Source of the DNA: Campylobacter magnus | GTDB lineage: Bacteria; Campylobacterota; Campylobacteria; Campylobacterales; Campylobacteraceae | Direction: 5' to 3' | DNA: 64,000 bases | Assembly (NCBI RefSeq): GCF_028649595.1 | Contig: NZ_JAQSLK010000001.1 | Location: 451,764 to 515,763 of the forward strand | In this document: one piece after another, positions 50,646-61,878 of the stretch | How the letters are laid out: every line of letters begins with the position of its first letter | Position numbering within the stretch: the first letter of the stretch is position 1 | Translations under genes and position numbers: made by a program | Notes under the pieces: model-generated | The model's input: only the letters and a program-made list of their open reading frames with translations | Database searches by the model: none | What the model was told of the DNA's origin: nothing

Positions 50646-51722
50646 CTAATCAAGCTCATTATATAGGCTATCACGCCTAACCGCCCTTTTTCCACTAGTC
50701 TCTATTAACTCTATAAACTCACTTTGCGCCTTTCCTGCCTTGCTCTTTGCCCCAGCAGCACTTTGGATACGCTCATGCCCTATGGTGCCATCTATATCAT
50801 CGCTGCCAAAGTCTTGAGCCACCATAGCAAGACCTAGCGTGCTTGTAGCCCAGTATGCTTTGATATGAGCGATATTATCAAGCACAAGACGCGCAATAGC
50901 AATGGTTTTAAGGTATTCTTCACTGCTAAGCGGAGTAATGCCCTCTAAATAATTATTTTGCGTTTGATACACAAGTGGGATAAAGGCGTTAAACTTTCCG
51001 CCGTTATTTCGTCCTAGGCTCTCATCTTGAAGCTCACGCAAGCGCAACATGTGATCAATGCGATTTGCCCTACTTTCAATATGCCCAAAAAGCATAGTAG
51101 CGTTACTCTGGCGGCCTTTTTGGTGCCAAAGGCTATGGATTTTTAGCCAGTTTTCGCTGCTTACTTTACCAGCGCAAAGCTGCTCTCTAACGCTCTCATC
51201 AAAAATCTCAGCCCCACCGCCAGGCATGCTATCTACACCAGACTCTATCATACGCTCTATTACTTGCTCATAGCTTAGATTAAACTTACGGCTCATAAAG
51301 TCAATCTCAGCTGCTGTCATCGCCTTTATATGAAGACTAGGGAATTTCTGCTTAATTGCTCTAAAAATACCAAAGGTCTCATCAGGCTTTATAAAAGGAT
51401 TATGCGCGCTTACGATATGAACTTCATCTGCGCCGCCCTCTTGCGCATTTTGCGCAATTTGCATTATCTCATCGAAACTTAGAGTGTAGGAATTTTCATT
51501 TTTTCTATGTGCTGAAAAAGCACAAAACTTACAAGTATCAGCGCAAAGATTGCTAGGATTTATGTGGCGATTAAGATTATAAAAGACTTTATTGCCATGA
51601 AGTTCTACTCTGCGTTCATTTGCAAAAGATCCAAGTGTGTAAAGATCAAGCTCGTAAAGCCCTAAGCTCTCATCATAATTTAAACGCTTTTTATTTTTGA
51701 TTTTTTCTACTAGATTTTTCAT
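50646..51722 (-). CDS. mqnE: Aminofutalosine synthase
   Basis: Radical SAM enzyme of the futalosine route to menaquinone, 358 residues. The iron-sulfur motif is CADTCKFCAF (near residue 58). Family blocks include NRHINPSNLCADTC, VHIVSAHNPF, SMPGGGAEIFDE and MLFGHIESRANRIDHMLRLRELQDE. This pattern fits MqnE rather than MqnC. On its own strand TATAAT lies upstream and AAAGGA just before the start. Confidence 0.92.
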   Translation of the reverse strand: MKNLVEKIKNKKRLNYDESLGLYELDLYTLGSFANERRVELHGNKVFYNLNRHINPSNLCADTCKFCAFSAHRKNENSYTLSFDEIMQIAQNAQEGGADEVHIVSAHNPFIKPDETFGIFRAIKQKFPSLHIKAMTAAEIDFMSRKFNLSYEQVIERMIESGVDSMPGGGAEIFDESVREQLCAGKVSSENWLKIHSLWHQKGRQSNATMLFGHIESRANRIDHMLRLRELQDESLGRNNGGKFNAFIPLVYQTQNNYLEGITPLSSEEYLKTIAIARLVLDNIAHIKAYWATSTLGLAMVAQDFGSDDIDGTIGHERIQSAAGAKSKAGKAQSEFIELIETSGKRAVRRDSLYNELD

Positions 51723-51798
51723 TTTTTAAATTCCTTTAAAAAGCCAAAATTATAGCCAAATACGCCTTAAAAAGCGCAAAATTTTTTAATATTTTTGC

Positions 51799-51804
51799 TA
51801 TAAT
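51799..51804 (+). promoter_or_regulatory. -10 box of the GlnD-like gene, suggesting a leaderless mRNA
   Basis: TATAAT ends seven bases before the ATG at 51812, the same spacing as at ribD. There is no room for a Shine-Dalgarno sequence in a transcript started at this box. Confidence 0.55.
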
Positions 51805-51811
51805 TCTAGCT

Positions 51812-54274
51812 ATGCAAAAACAATCATTAGTTTTATCAGCGCCTAGTGATGCGCTAAAAAAGGCACTTTTGCGCTTAAATGGGCATAATTTTGGTGCTTA
51901 CTTTTCTAAAGAGATTGATAGAGTGGTAAAAGACGCATTCAAAGCGTGCAAAAAAGACTTTTTTGACACTTATGAACCAAGCGATGATGAAGTACCACTA
52001 TGTGCTTTGGCTCTCTCAAATTACGCTCTTAGCGAAATTGGCTTTGGGTGTAATATCTCGCTCGTGCTTTGCTACAAAGATATTCGTGGCTATAATGCAA
52101 GGGATTTTGCAATAGCACTTGAAGAAAGCCTTAGCACGATTAGTTCAAACTTTAAAGTTCATATTTTAGAAATTTCACGGCTATTTAATACTTTGCGCCA
52201 CGATATAGAACTAAAAAGCAAATTTTGTACTATGCGCTACATTTGCGCCTCAAAGAGACTGTATAAAGAAGCCAAAGCTGAGCTGGCAAGGGTAAAAGAA
52301 CAGGGCAAAGATGAGTTTATAAGATATCATCTAAACGAGCTAAAACCATATGATGATGTATTGCTACTTAGCCAAAAGCCGGATTTAAAAAGTGGTTATG
52401 GTGGGTTTTTTGACTATGAAAGGGCTTTAATGCTCTTAAACCTAGAAGGCTCAGCCAAGGAAAACGCCTTAAAATTTATAAGCGAGAAAGAATACAGCGA
52501 GTTTGTGCTAGCAAGCGAGTTTTTAAGCTCATGTATGTCAGCTCTTAGAATAAGCGGTGGCAATGACAGCATTGAGAGTGCTTTTTTAGAACCAGCATCT
52601 AAAATTTTGCGCATAAAAGAAAAGCGAGAGCTGGATGTGCGTGTGCTACTAGTTGCCAAGGCACTAACTTCTATGCAGCGAATAGCTGTGTACTCACGCT
52701 ACTTGCTTAAGGCTAATTTTGCTTCTTTTTTTAAGAGTAAATTAAGCTTTGCTAAGCTTAGAGGCGCAAAGGCTAGTGGAGATTTTTATCTCATTGACAA
52801 TACGATTTTTACCCCACTTCACGCTAAGCCAAAAACGTTAATATCTGTGCTAAAAAGTGTAAATGCGCTAAGTGATGAGCCTTTTAAGTTTCATATTGAA
52901 AGTATTTTATACTTTAAGCATATAAGCGTGGCAAAATATGATAGTAGCGAGCTTTTAGCCTTTAAAAAGATTTTTTATCGCAAGCATTCTTTTTGGATTT
53001 TAAAAGCTCTTTTAGATGGCGAACAGCTCTTTGGGCTTATTAAGCCTATGGAGCACACAAGGCATCTAGCGCAGTTTGATAACTACAAATTTAGCGTAGA
53101 TGAGTATAGCTTAATGTGTATATATCATCTTGAAAACATACAAGATAGCAATGTAGGCAGGCTCTATGATGAGCTAAGTGCTGAAAATAAAGCCTTGCTA
53201 AAAATCGTGGCTTTAATGCATGAAGTAGCAAAATCTCAGGGCAAAGCGAGTGCCACGCATGGCCTGCAAGGGGCAAATATTTTTCGCTCTTATGCTAGCA
53301 AGCTAGAACTTAGCCAAACATCAACCGCACTTGGTGTTACGCTTATAAAAAACCACTCGCTGATGAATAAAGCTATAAAAGGCGAGATAAACGCACAAAA
53401 CACGCTAAATCTTATCTCGCACATAGGCTCAGTAGAGGCTTTAAAAATGCTATATATTTTAACTTATAGTATTGTAAATGCTACAAATGATGGCTTTTAT
53501 AGCTCTACTATGGCTAGTACATTGCGTGAGCTTTATGAGGGGGCTTTGGCTGGGTTTAAAAGCACTAGCGATGAGAGCCTAGGCGAGGGCAGAGCAAGAG
53601 CAAAAAAAGAAAATTTAATCAAGAAAAATAGCGCATTTTTAGAGCTCTCAGCCGAGCAAAAATCTAGAATTCTTAGTATTATCTCAAATCTGTTTTTTAT
53701 AAAATACAAAGCAAGTGGGATAATAAATATAGCACTTTGGGCTATGGAGTGTGCTAATATCTCTGTTAAAATCTCTAGCGATGAGGGGCTAAGTGTGGAG
53801 ATGATAGTGCGCCGTGGCTGGAATGTAAGCATGGTGCTTAGCAAGCTTAGCAAGCTTGATTTGGAGTATATGGAGATTTTTGAGCTGTTTGAAAATAAAT
53901 TTTTTGTCAAGTTAAAATATGCTAAAAGTGTAGATAGTGCGAAGTTTGCTAGCTTAGAGTCTAGCATTATCACAGCACTTTGTGATAAAGGAGAAGCTAG
54001 CGTATCTCGCCCTGTGATTTTGCCAAATGAAGTATCTTGCGAACTAGGTGATGAATATGCTAAAATAAACATAAACGCAAAAGACAGCCGTGGATTTATG
54101 GCTTATATTTTGGCTTGTTTTGAGAGATTTTCTTTGCGACTTGCAAATGCTAGAATTCAAACTATCAAAAATCGCACGAGAAATTTATATTTGATAGAAA
54201 AAGACAGCAGTTTTGAGCGAAACTTCGCTTTGTTTAAAGAATACATCACAAAGGATGAAAAATGTGTGGAATAG
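51812..54274 (+). CDS. GlnD-like protein with degenerate catalytic motifs
   Basis: An 820-residue protein with the layout of GlnD, which uridylylates and deuridylylates PII: nucleotidyltransferase, helical domain, HD domain and ACT domain. Conserved parts are QKPDLKSGYGGFFDYERAL (near residue 190), KNHSLMNKAI (near 515) and the C-terminal ACT. The transferase motif normally reading G-G-Y-G-R...S-D-I-D is SNYALSEIGFGCNIS, with both metal-binding Asp replaced, and the HD core is LMHEVAKSQ, with Glu for Asp. No PII gene lies in the window. It overlaps glmS by 13 bases. Confidence 0.75.
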   Translation: MQKQSLVLSAPSDALKKALLRLNGHNFGAYFSKEIDRVVKDAFKACKKDFFDTYEPSDDEVPLCALALSNYALSEIGFGCNISLVLCYKDIRGYNARDFAIALEESLSTISSNFKVHILEISRLFNTLRHDIELKSKFCTMRYICASKRLYKEAKAELARVKEQGKDEFIRYHLNELKPYDDVLLLSQKPDLKSGYGGFFDYERALMLLNLEGSAKENALKFISEKEYSEFVLASEFLSSCMSALRISGGNDSIESAFLEPASKILRIKEKRELDVRVLLVAKALTSMQRIAVYSRYLLKANFASFFKSKLSFAKLRGAKASGDFYLIDNTIFTPLHAKPKTLISVLKSVNALSDEPFKFHIESILYFKHISVAKYDSSELLAFKKIFYRKHSFWILKALLDGEQLFGLIKPMEHTRHLAQFDNYKFSVDEYSLMCIYHLENIQDSNVGRLYDELSAENKALLKIVALMHEVAKSQGKASATHGLQGANIFRSYASKLELSQTSTALGVTLIKNHSLMNKAIKGEINAQNTLNLISHIGSVEALKMLYILTYSIVNATNDGFYSSTMASTLRELYEGALAGFKSTSDESLGEGRARAKKENLIKKNSAFLELSAEQKSRILSIISNLFFIKYKASGIINIALWAMECANISVKISSDEGLSVEMIVRRGWNVSMVLSKLSKLDLEYMEIFELFENKFFVKLKYAKSVDSAKFASLESSIITALCDKGEASVSRPVILPNEVSCELGDEYAKININAKDSRGFMAYILACFERFSLRLANARIQTIKNRTRNLYLIEKDSSFERNFALFKEYITKDEKCVE

Positions 54275-56073
54275 TAGGCTATATCGGTAAAAACGAGAAA
54301 AAAGAAGTTATTTTAAATGGATTAAAAGAACTAGAATACAGAGGCTATGATAGTGCTGGTATGGCTGTATTTGATGGCGTAGAACTAAGGCACTTTAAGG
54401 CTGTAGGCAAGCTAGAAAATCTAAGTTCTAAAATGAGCGATTTTACAAGCACAGGCGCTGGTGTGGCGATAGGACACACACGCTGGGCAACGCACGGTAA
54501 GCCAACTGAGATAAACGCTCACCCGCACCTTGGCGAGTATAGTTTTGTCATACACAATGGAATAATTGAGAATTACAAAGAGCTAAAAACCGAGTTAGAA
54601 AAGGCAGGTGTAAGGTTTATTAGCCAGACAGATACTGAGGTTATCGTTCATCTTTTTGAGTTTTATAATAAAAGTGCTAGCTCGCCTTTTGAAGCTTATG
54701 AAAAGACTATTTCTAGATTGCAAGGGGCATATGCTACCTTGCTAATTACCAAAGCTGCACCAAATGTAGTGTTTTTTGCTAAAAATGCTGCGCCTATGAT
54801 GATAGGACAAAGTGGAGATGAGTTTTACTTTGCTAGTAGCGATGCGCCACTAATCGGGCTTTGTGATAGTGCGATTTACCTTGATGATGGCTGCTATGGC
54901 TTTGCTGATACTAGCGGAGATTTTAAGATTTTTGATAGTGATAAAAAGCCTTTTAATAAAGCACCTACCGCACTTAGCAAGGATAAGGGCTACGCACAAA
55001 AAGGTGGATATAGATTTTTTATGGAAAAAGAAATCTACGAACAAAGTGCTGTGGCTAGCGAGTGCCTTATGGGCAGAATTAGCGGTGATGAAGTATGCTT
55101 AGATATTGATGAGAGCATTTTAAAAGACAGAGATGAGGTGGTGCTTTGTGCGTGTGGGACTAGCTACCACGCAGCCCTTAGTGCTAGCTACTTGCTAGAA
55201 AGATTAGCAAAAATACGCACAAAGGTAGAAATAGCAAGTGAGTTTCGCTACAAAAACCCGTTTTTAAACAAAAATGCGCTTTTTGTAGTAATTAGCCAAA
55301 GTGGCGAGACTGCTGATACGCTCGAAGCCCTAAAAATCGCTAAAAACGCAGGACTAAAAAGCCTAGCGATTTGTAATGTAGATAACTCTAGCATAGTTCG
55401 CTTAGCTGACGCAGTTCTTTTAACTCGTGCTGGCATAGAAAAAGGCGTAGCTAGCACGAAAGCCTTTGCTACTCAGGTTTTGGTGCTGTGGCTACTAGCA
55501 CTAAGACTAGCTAAAATGCGAAATACTCTAAGTGCTAGCGAGTTTAGCAGCGAGACTGAGGCACTAAGGGGAATTCCAGCGGTGCTAAACTTCGCCCCAG
55601 CCTTACAAGAGCGTATTTACCGCATTTGTAAGCATTATTTACACGGACACGGCTTTTTCTTTATCGGGCGTGATATTTTTTATCCGCTAGCCTTAGAGGG
55701 TGCTTTGAAGCTTAAAGAGATTAGCTATCTTCACGCTGAGGGCTATCCAAGTGGCGAGATGAAGCATGGGCCTATTGCTTTGGCTGATAGCGGACTTTAT
55801 ACGATTGCCCTGCTGCCTAGCACTTGCCTTTATGACAAGGCGATTTCAAACGCACAAGAATTAGCCGCAAGAGATGCTTTTATCACAGCAATTAGCCCAG
55901 AGCCTTTTGAGCTAGCAGATGATTATATAGCCACTAGCAAGCACTCTCACATGATGAGCGAGTTTTTTGAGATGATGGTGGTTTTGCAACTTTTAGCGCT
56001 TGAAATTTCGGTTCGCCTAGGCAATGATGTAGATATGCCACGAAATCTAGCAAAAAGCGTAACTGTGGAGTAA
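54262..56073 (+). CDS. glmS: Glucosamine-fructose-6-phosphate aminotransferase
   Basis: Makes glucosamine-6-phosphate for peptidoglycan and lipopolysaccharide. The 603 residues start with the catalytic MCGIVGYIG (Cys1 after processing) and have HTRWATHGKP, HNGIIENYKEL, two SIS domains (GTSYHAALSA, SQSGETADTL) and the conserved end LAKSVTVE. Its start lies within the end of the GlnD-like gene, so the two are cotranscribed. Confidence 0.97.
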   Translation: MCGIVGYIGKNEKKEVILNGLKELEYRGYDSAGMAVFDGVELRHFKAVGKLENLSSKMSDFTSTGAGVAIGHTRWATHGKPTEINAHPHLGEYSFVIHNGIIENYKELKTELEKAGVRFISQTDTEVIVHLFEFYNKSASSPFEAYEKTISRLQGAYATLLITKAAPNVVFFAKNAAPMMIGQSGDEFYFASSDAPLIGLCDSAIYLDDGCYGFADTSGDFKIFDSDKKPFNKAPTALSKDKGYAQKGGYRFFMEKEIYEQSAVASECLMGRISGDEVCLDIDESILKDRDEVVLCACGTSYHAALSASYLLERLAKIRTKVEIASEFRYKNPFLNKNALFVVISQSGETADTLEALKIAKNAGLKSLAICNVDNSSIVRLADAVLLTRAGIEKGVASTKAFATQVLVLWLLALRLAKMRNTLSASEFSSETEALRGIPAVLNFAPALQERIYRICKHYLHGHGFFFIGRDIFYPLALEGALKLKEISYLHAEGYPSGEMKHGPIALADSGLYTIALLPSTCLYDKAISNAQELAARDAFITAISPEPFELADDYIATSKHSHMMSEFFEMMVVLQLLALEISVRLGNDVDMPRNLAKSVTVE

Positions 56074-56079
56074 AAACTT

Positions 56080-56215
56080 TCTAGGGAATTCTAGATTTTA
56101 TTCTAGGAATTCTAGAATTTTAGCTTAGGAATTCTAGATTTTAGCTTAGGAATTCTAGAATTTAACCTTAGGAATTCTAGTTTTTAGCTCAAGAATTCTA
56201 GAATTCCCTAAAAGT
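56080..56215. repeat. Palindrome cluster after glmS
   Basis: Six or seven copies in fairly regular 20-25-base steps (AGGAATTCTAGATTTTAGCTT repeated with variation), between glmS and the zinc-ribbon protein gene. Confidence 0.9.
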
Positions 56216-56231
56216 TGGTGATTTTAGAAAA

Positions 56232-56608
56232 TTACATATTAATGCTATTTGCCATATCCTGATTTTGATGAAGTACGCTAGCTTGTTTTTTGGCTTGGCT
56301 TAGTTTATAAACTACCCAAAGGATTTGAATAGGCAAGAAAATACCCCAAAAAATAGTAACAATAAGCCCGCCTAGTAACCTACCTATAAACCAACCCTCG
56401 CCATCTTTATGCCTTGTTAAGGCTTCATTAACACTATCAACTGGTCTAAAAATAGCGAATAAAACACGACCTATATTTGCAAGACACCAAACACCTATCA
56501 TAGCAAAGAAATTAAGCGGTGCTTCATTTTTTGAACGCAGTCAAGCCCCACTCCACAATCAACGCAAGTCGCCACAGCACCTATATTTTCGTGATAAAAA
56601 CAATTCAT
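56232..56608 (-). pseudogene. Zinc-ribbon membrane protein split by a frameshift
   Basis: The frame 56501-56232 encodes 89 residues with two membrane helices (IGVWCLANIGRVLFAIF and LLGGLIVTIFWGIFLPIQIL). Upstream, from an ATG at 56608, another frame encodes MNCFYHENIGAVATCVDCGVG, a B-box-like zinc finger often joined to such helices. The two frames meet at an A6 run (T6 at 56527-56532 on the plus strand): one more A gives a continuous product reading CVQKNEAPLNFFAMIGVWC. As written, the first frame ends in an ATGA overlap with the second, so two coupled peptides are also possible. Confidence 0.65.
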
Positions 56609-56697
56609 TGTTTTCTGCTTTTTAACTAAAAATTCGGTGCTATTTTAGAAAAAAGTCAAGAGTTTTTTAAAAAATATTTTGAATAATTAAATAAAAA

Positions 56698-56725
56698 AGC
56701 CTAGGAATTCTAGAATTCCTAGGCT
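56698..56725 (-). terminator. groESL terminator formed by a palindrome copy
   Basis: AGCCTAGGAATTC-TA-GAATTCCTAGGCT is a perfect 28-base palindrome that, on the minus strand, is followed by TTTTTTATTT. It lies 63 bases after the groEL stop and has every feature of an intrinsic terminator. Confidence 0.8.
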
Positions 56726-56787
56726 AAAATGGCTAAAATCTAGAATTCCTAAGATAGAATTCTAAATTTTAGTAGCTCGCACAGGGC

Positions 56788-58699
<1,912 letters not shown>

Positions 58700-58735
58700 T
58701 TTGTTTCCTTTCTGTATTGATTGATTTTTGAATTT

Positions 58736-58762
58736 TTAGCACTCAGTAAGTTTGAGTGCTAA
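58736..58762 (-). promoter_or_regulatory. CIRCE operator (HrcA site)
   Basis: Perfect inverted repeat TTAGCACTC - nine bases - GAGTGCTAA, 37 bases before groES. This is the established operator of the HrcA heat-shock repressor. Confidence 0.95.
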
Positions 58763-58763
58763 A

Positions 58764-58792
58764 AATATAGCACAAAATTTTTAAGATGTCAA
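58764..58792 (-). promoter_or_regulatory. Sigma-70 promoter of groESL
   Basis: On the minus strand, -35 TTGACA (58787-58792) and -10 TATATT (58764-58769) with a 17-base spacer. The CIRCE element begins two bases after the -10 and so covers the transcription start. Confidence 0.8.
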
Positions 58793-58799
58793 GGAATTT

Positions 58800-58859
58800 T
58801 AGAGCTTTTAATCTAGAATTCCTACATATTCATCTAGGAATTCTAGATTCTAGGGAATT
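58800..58859. repeat. Palindromes between the pycA operon and the groESL promoter
   Basis: Three copies of TCTAGAATTCC or its complement, directly after the 68-codon gene that follows pycA; probably the end of that transcript. Confidence 0.8.
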
Positions 58860-59066
58860 CTAGATTTTTTTGACTCCATTGTACTCGATAAAATCAGCAA
58901 ATTCATCTTGTAGGCGAGTAAATTTTTCTTCTTTACTTTCATTTAAAAAATGCTCTTTTATCTCATCTTTGTTTGGGTTTATCTTTGGTTTTTCTGCGTC
59001 TTTTGGCGCAGAGTTTTTTACCATATCAGCTTTAATCGCAGCCAAATCACCTAGAAAATCACTCAT
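58860..59066 (-). CDS. Small charged protein after pycA, unknown
   Basis: A 68-residue protein (MSDFLGDLAAIKADMVKNS, then KEEKFTRLQDEFADFIEYNGVKKI) with no membrane segment. Its start overlaps the pycA stop (TAATG), so it is translated together with pycA. A tight link to the carboxylase is therefore likely, but its role is unknown. Confidence 0.75.
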   Translation of the reverse strand: MSDFLGDLAAIKADMVKNSAPKDAEKPKINPNKDEIKEHFLNESKEEKFTRLQDEFADFIEYNGVKKI

Positions 59067-60493
59067 TACTCACCTCTAAGCTTTGCTGCTGCGATTGCAG
59101 CTACTACTTCGCTTGCTTCATCAGCTGTATTTTCCAAGATATCTTCTAAGCGCTCTTCAAGATAGCTAGTATCAAAAAAGCCCTTGCGGAAGTGGCGGCG
59201 CTTTGAAATAGCGTGCAAAAACGGTAGTGTGGTAGTAACGCCTTCGATTTTAAACTCATCTAAAGCACGCTCTAGCTTACTAACAGCTAGATCGTAGCTG
59301 CTGCCTTTTACCATTAGCTTTGCTAGCATTGAGTCATAAAATGGCGGTATTTCATAGTCTTGGTAGATATGAGTATCTACTCTAACGCCTGGACCCAAAG
59401 CTGGGAAGTAGCCTGTAATAGTGCCTGGGCTTGGGGCGAAGTCTTTCCACGCGTTTTCTGCTGTGATTCTTGCTTCTATTGCTACGCCACGAGCCTTTAC
59501 CTCGCTTTGTTCGATATCTAGAATTTCGCCAGAGGCTATGCGGATTTGGCGGCCGATGAGATCTACGCCGGTTACTTCTTCTGTGATGCCGTGCTCTACT
59601 TGGATACGAGTGTTCATCTCCATAAAATAGAAGTTATTATAATCATCTAGCAAAAACTCTATTGTGCCAGCATTTGTGTAGCCTACAGCTTTTGCGGCTG
59701 CTACTGCTGCTACGCCCATGCGTTTGCGCAAATCCTCGCTTATGGTAGGGCAAGGTGCGATTTCAATAACCTTTTGATGTCTGCGCTGGATAGAGCAATC
59801 ACGCTCGCAAAGGTGGATGATATTTCCATAATTATCGCCTAAAATTTGAAACTCAATGTGGCGTGGCTTTTCAATAAGCTTTTCCATAAAAACTTCATCG
59901 TTATTAAAAAACGCCTTTGCCTCACGCTTGCAACTTTCAAAATTATCCTCTAGCTCATCTTCGCTCCACACCTCGCGAATTCCACGGCCACCGCCGCCGC
60001 CTGAGCTTTTTAGTATGACTGGATAGCCTATGCGGCGAGCTAGAGTTTTTATGGTATCCATACTTTCTTTATTTAGTGGTTCAGTGCCTGGAACAACCGG
60101 GATTCCGTTTTCTTTCATTAGCGAGCGAGCGATATTTTTGTTGCCCATTTTAAGGATTATATCGCTTTTTGGACCTATTAAAATTAATCCAGCATCCTCA
60201 ACAGCCTTAGCAAAGTCGTAGTTTTCGCTTAAAAAGCCATAGCCTGGATGAATCGCATCTGCGCCGCATTGCTTAGCAGTTTCTATGATTTTAGCTGGAT
60301 CTAGATAGCCTTTAAGTGGCTCATCGCCCACGCAATAAGCCTCATCAGCTACTTTTACATGCAGACACTCAGCATCAGGTTTTGTGTAGATTGCTACATT
60401 TGCGATATGCAAGTCTTTACACGCACGGACTATGCGAATAGCGATTTCGCCACGATTTGCGATTAGAATTTTGTGAATTGCTCCTTGTTGCAT
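59066..60493 (-). CDS. pycA: Pyruvate carboxylase subunit A (biotin carboxylase)
   Basis: Carboxylates biotin with bicarbonate and ATP. The 475 residues have the start IHKILIANRGEIAIRIVRAC, HPGYGFLSEN, the ATP loop KSSGGGGGRGIREV, CSIQRRHQKVIE and MNTRIQVEH. The length and the C-terminus (GFFDTSYLEERL) fit the PycA subunit of two-subunit pyruvate carboxylase better than AccC of fatty-acid synthesis (about 445 residues), though AccC cannot be fully excluded. The B subunit is not in the window. Confidence 0.82.
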   Translation of the reverse strand: MQQGAIHKILIANRGEIAIRIVRACKDLHIANVAIYTKPDAECLHVKVADEAYCVGDEPLKGYLDPAKIIETAKQCGADAIHPGYGFLSENYDFAKAVEDAGLILIGPKSDIILKMGNKNIARSLMKENGIPVVPGTEPLNKESMDTIKTLARRIGYPVILKSSGGGGGRGIREVWSEDELEDNFESCKREAKAFFNNDEVFMEKLIEKPRHIEFQILGDNYGNIIHLCERDCSIQRRHQKVIEIAPCPTISEDLRKRMGVAAVAAAKAVGYTNAGTIEFLLDDYNNFYFMEMNTRIQVEHGITEEVTGVDLIGRQIRIASGEILDIEQSEVKARGVAIEARITAENAWKDFAPSPGTITGYFPALGPGVRVDTHIYQDYEIPPFYDSMLAKLMVKGSSYDLAVSKLERALDEFKIEGVTTTLPFLHAISKRRHFRKGFFDTSYLEERLEDILENTADEASEVVAAIAAAKLRGE

Positions 60494-60600
60494 TTTTTTG
60501 ACCTTTTTTGTAAAATTTTAACGCTGACAATAATAGCAAAAATTTAGAAATTTTTAGTAAGTTTTGGGTATTTTTTAGCCCTAGTGTTACGATAAGAAAA

Positions 60601-60662
60601 ATCTAGAATTCCTAGAATAAAATTAAGGAATTCTAGAATTCCTAAAAAAATCTAGAATTCCT
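60601..60662. repeat. Palindromes after aspB
   Basis: Three copies of TCTAGAATTCC/GGAATTCTAGAATTCC with T-runs on the minus strand (GGAATTCTAGATTTTTTT), in the position of an aspB terminator. Confidence 0.8.
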
Positions 60663-60682
60663 AAGAGATAAAAATGCTTTAT

Positions 60683-61858
60683 TTAGTCTTTTTTATAGCT
60701 TTTTACAAACTGAGCTATACGCTCGCAGCCTTTTTTGATGCTTTCTAAATCACAAGCAAAACTAAATCTAAAATAGCCATCCATACCAAAGCCCACGCCT
60801 GGCACGCAAGCAACAAGCTTTTCATCCAAAAGTCTAGTACAAAAGCGCATCGAATCACTATCTACTTTTTTACAATTTATGAAAAGATAAAAAGCCCCAG
60901 CAGGACTTAGCACGCTAAGACCATCAATAGCATTTATCGCCTTTACAGCATAGTCACGGCGTTCTATGAAGTTTTTCTTCATCATCGCAATATACTCATC
61001 GCCCTGTCCTAAAAGTGCAGGAATTGCACCTGCTTGGACTATGCTAGCGATGTTTGCTGTGCTTTGGCTTTGTAGTTTTTTCACCGCTGCGTTTAGCTCA
61101 GAGATAGGACTTGCCATGTAGCCAAAACGCCAGCCTGGCATAGCAGCACATTTACTAAGTCCGTTTATAGTAACAGTGCGCTTAAACATATCCTCGCTCA
61201 CACTAGCACAAGCAGTAGGCTCTGTATCATAGCTAAGCTTTTCATAAATCTCATCGCTAAGCACGATAATCTCAGTGCCTTCAAGCACTTTACCAATAGC
61301 TTCTAGCTCAGCTTTTAAGTAAATTCCACCGCAAGGATTGCCCACAGTATTTATCATCAAAACCTTTGTGCGTGGCGTGATAGCTACTTTTAGCTGCTCT
61401 GCTGTCATTTTAAAGCCAGTACTCTCATCTGTGTTTATAATCACGCTTTTTCCACCGCAGTATCCTACTATCTCAGGGTAGCTTACCCAGTATGGCGCAG
61501 GTATTATGACTTCATCACCCTCATCAACTAGGGCTTGAAGGCAGTTAAAAATAGACTGCTTTGCGCCTACATTTGTAACTACCTGCGCTGGAGTGTAGCT
61601 TAGATTATTATCTCTTTTTAGCTTGGTACAAATTGCTTCTAGCACTTCTTTTGTACCAGGAACTGGGGTATACTTGCCACAGCCTTTTTGCATAGCGGTA
61701 ATTACAGCGTTTTTTACTACATCAGGCGTGTCAAAATCAGGCTCACCAGCACTGAAAATTAGCACATCTTTACCGCTAGCTTTTAGCTCTTTAGCACGAG
61801 TTGAAATTGCTATTGTAAGGCTTTCATTTAGTGTGCTCATACGCTTTGCTAATTTCAT
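60683..61858 (-). CDS. aspB: Aspartate aminotransferase (class I/II, PLP)
   Basis: Transfers the amino group between aspartate and 2-oxoglutarate. The 391 residues have FSAGEPDFDTPD, the PLP pocket KQSIFNCLQAL, NTVGNPCGGIYL (NP usually followed by TG; here CG), LSDEIYEKLSYD, the PLP lysine in NGLSKCAAMPGWRFGY, and the C-terminal Arg in YFRFSFA. It resembles AspB of C. jejuni. It follows metQ on the same strand by 20 bases and may be cotranscribed. Confidence 0.92.
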   Translation of the reverse strand: MKLAKRMSTLNESLTIAISTRAKELKASGKDVLIFSAGEPDFDTPDVVKNAVITAMQKGCGKYTPVPGTKEVLEAICTKLKRDNNLSYTPAQVVTNVGAKQSIFNCLQALVDEGDEVIIPAPYWVSYPEIVGYCGGKSVIINTDESTGFKMTAEQLKVAITPRTKVLMINTVGNPCGGIYLKAELEAIGKVLEGTEIIVLSDEIYEKLSYDTEPTACASVSEDMFKRTVTINGLSKCAAMPGWRFGYMASPISELNAAVKKLQSQSTANIASIVQAGAIPALLGQGDEYIAMMKKNFIERRDYAVKAINAIDGLSVLSPAGAFYLFINCKKVDSDSMRFCTRLLDEKLVACVPGVGFGMDGYFRFSFACDLESIKKGCERIAQFVKSYKKD

Positions 61859-61878
61859 TTTTTATCCTTTAATCTTGA

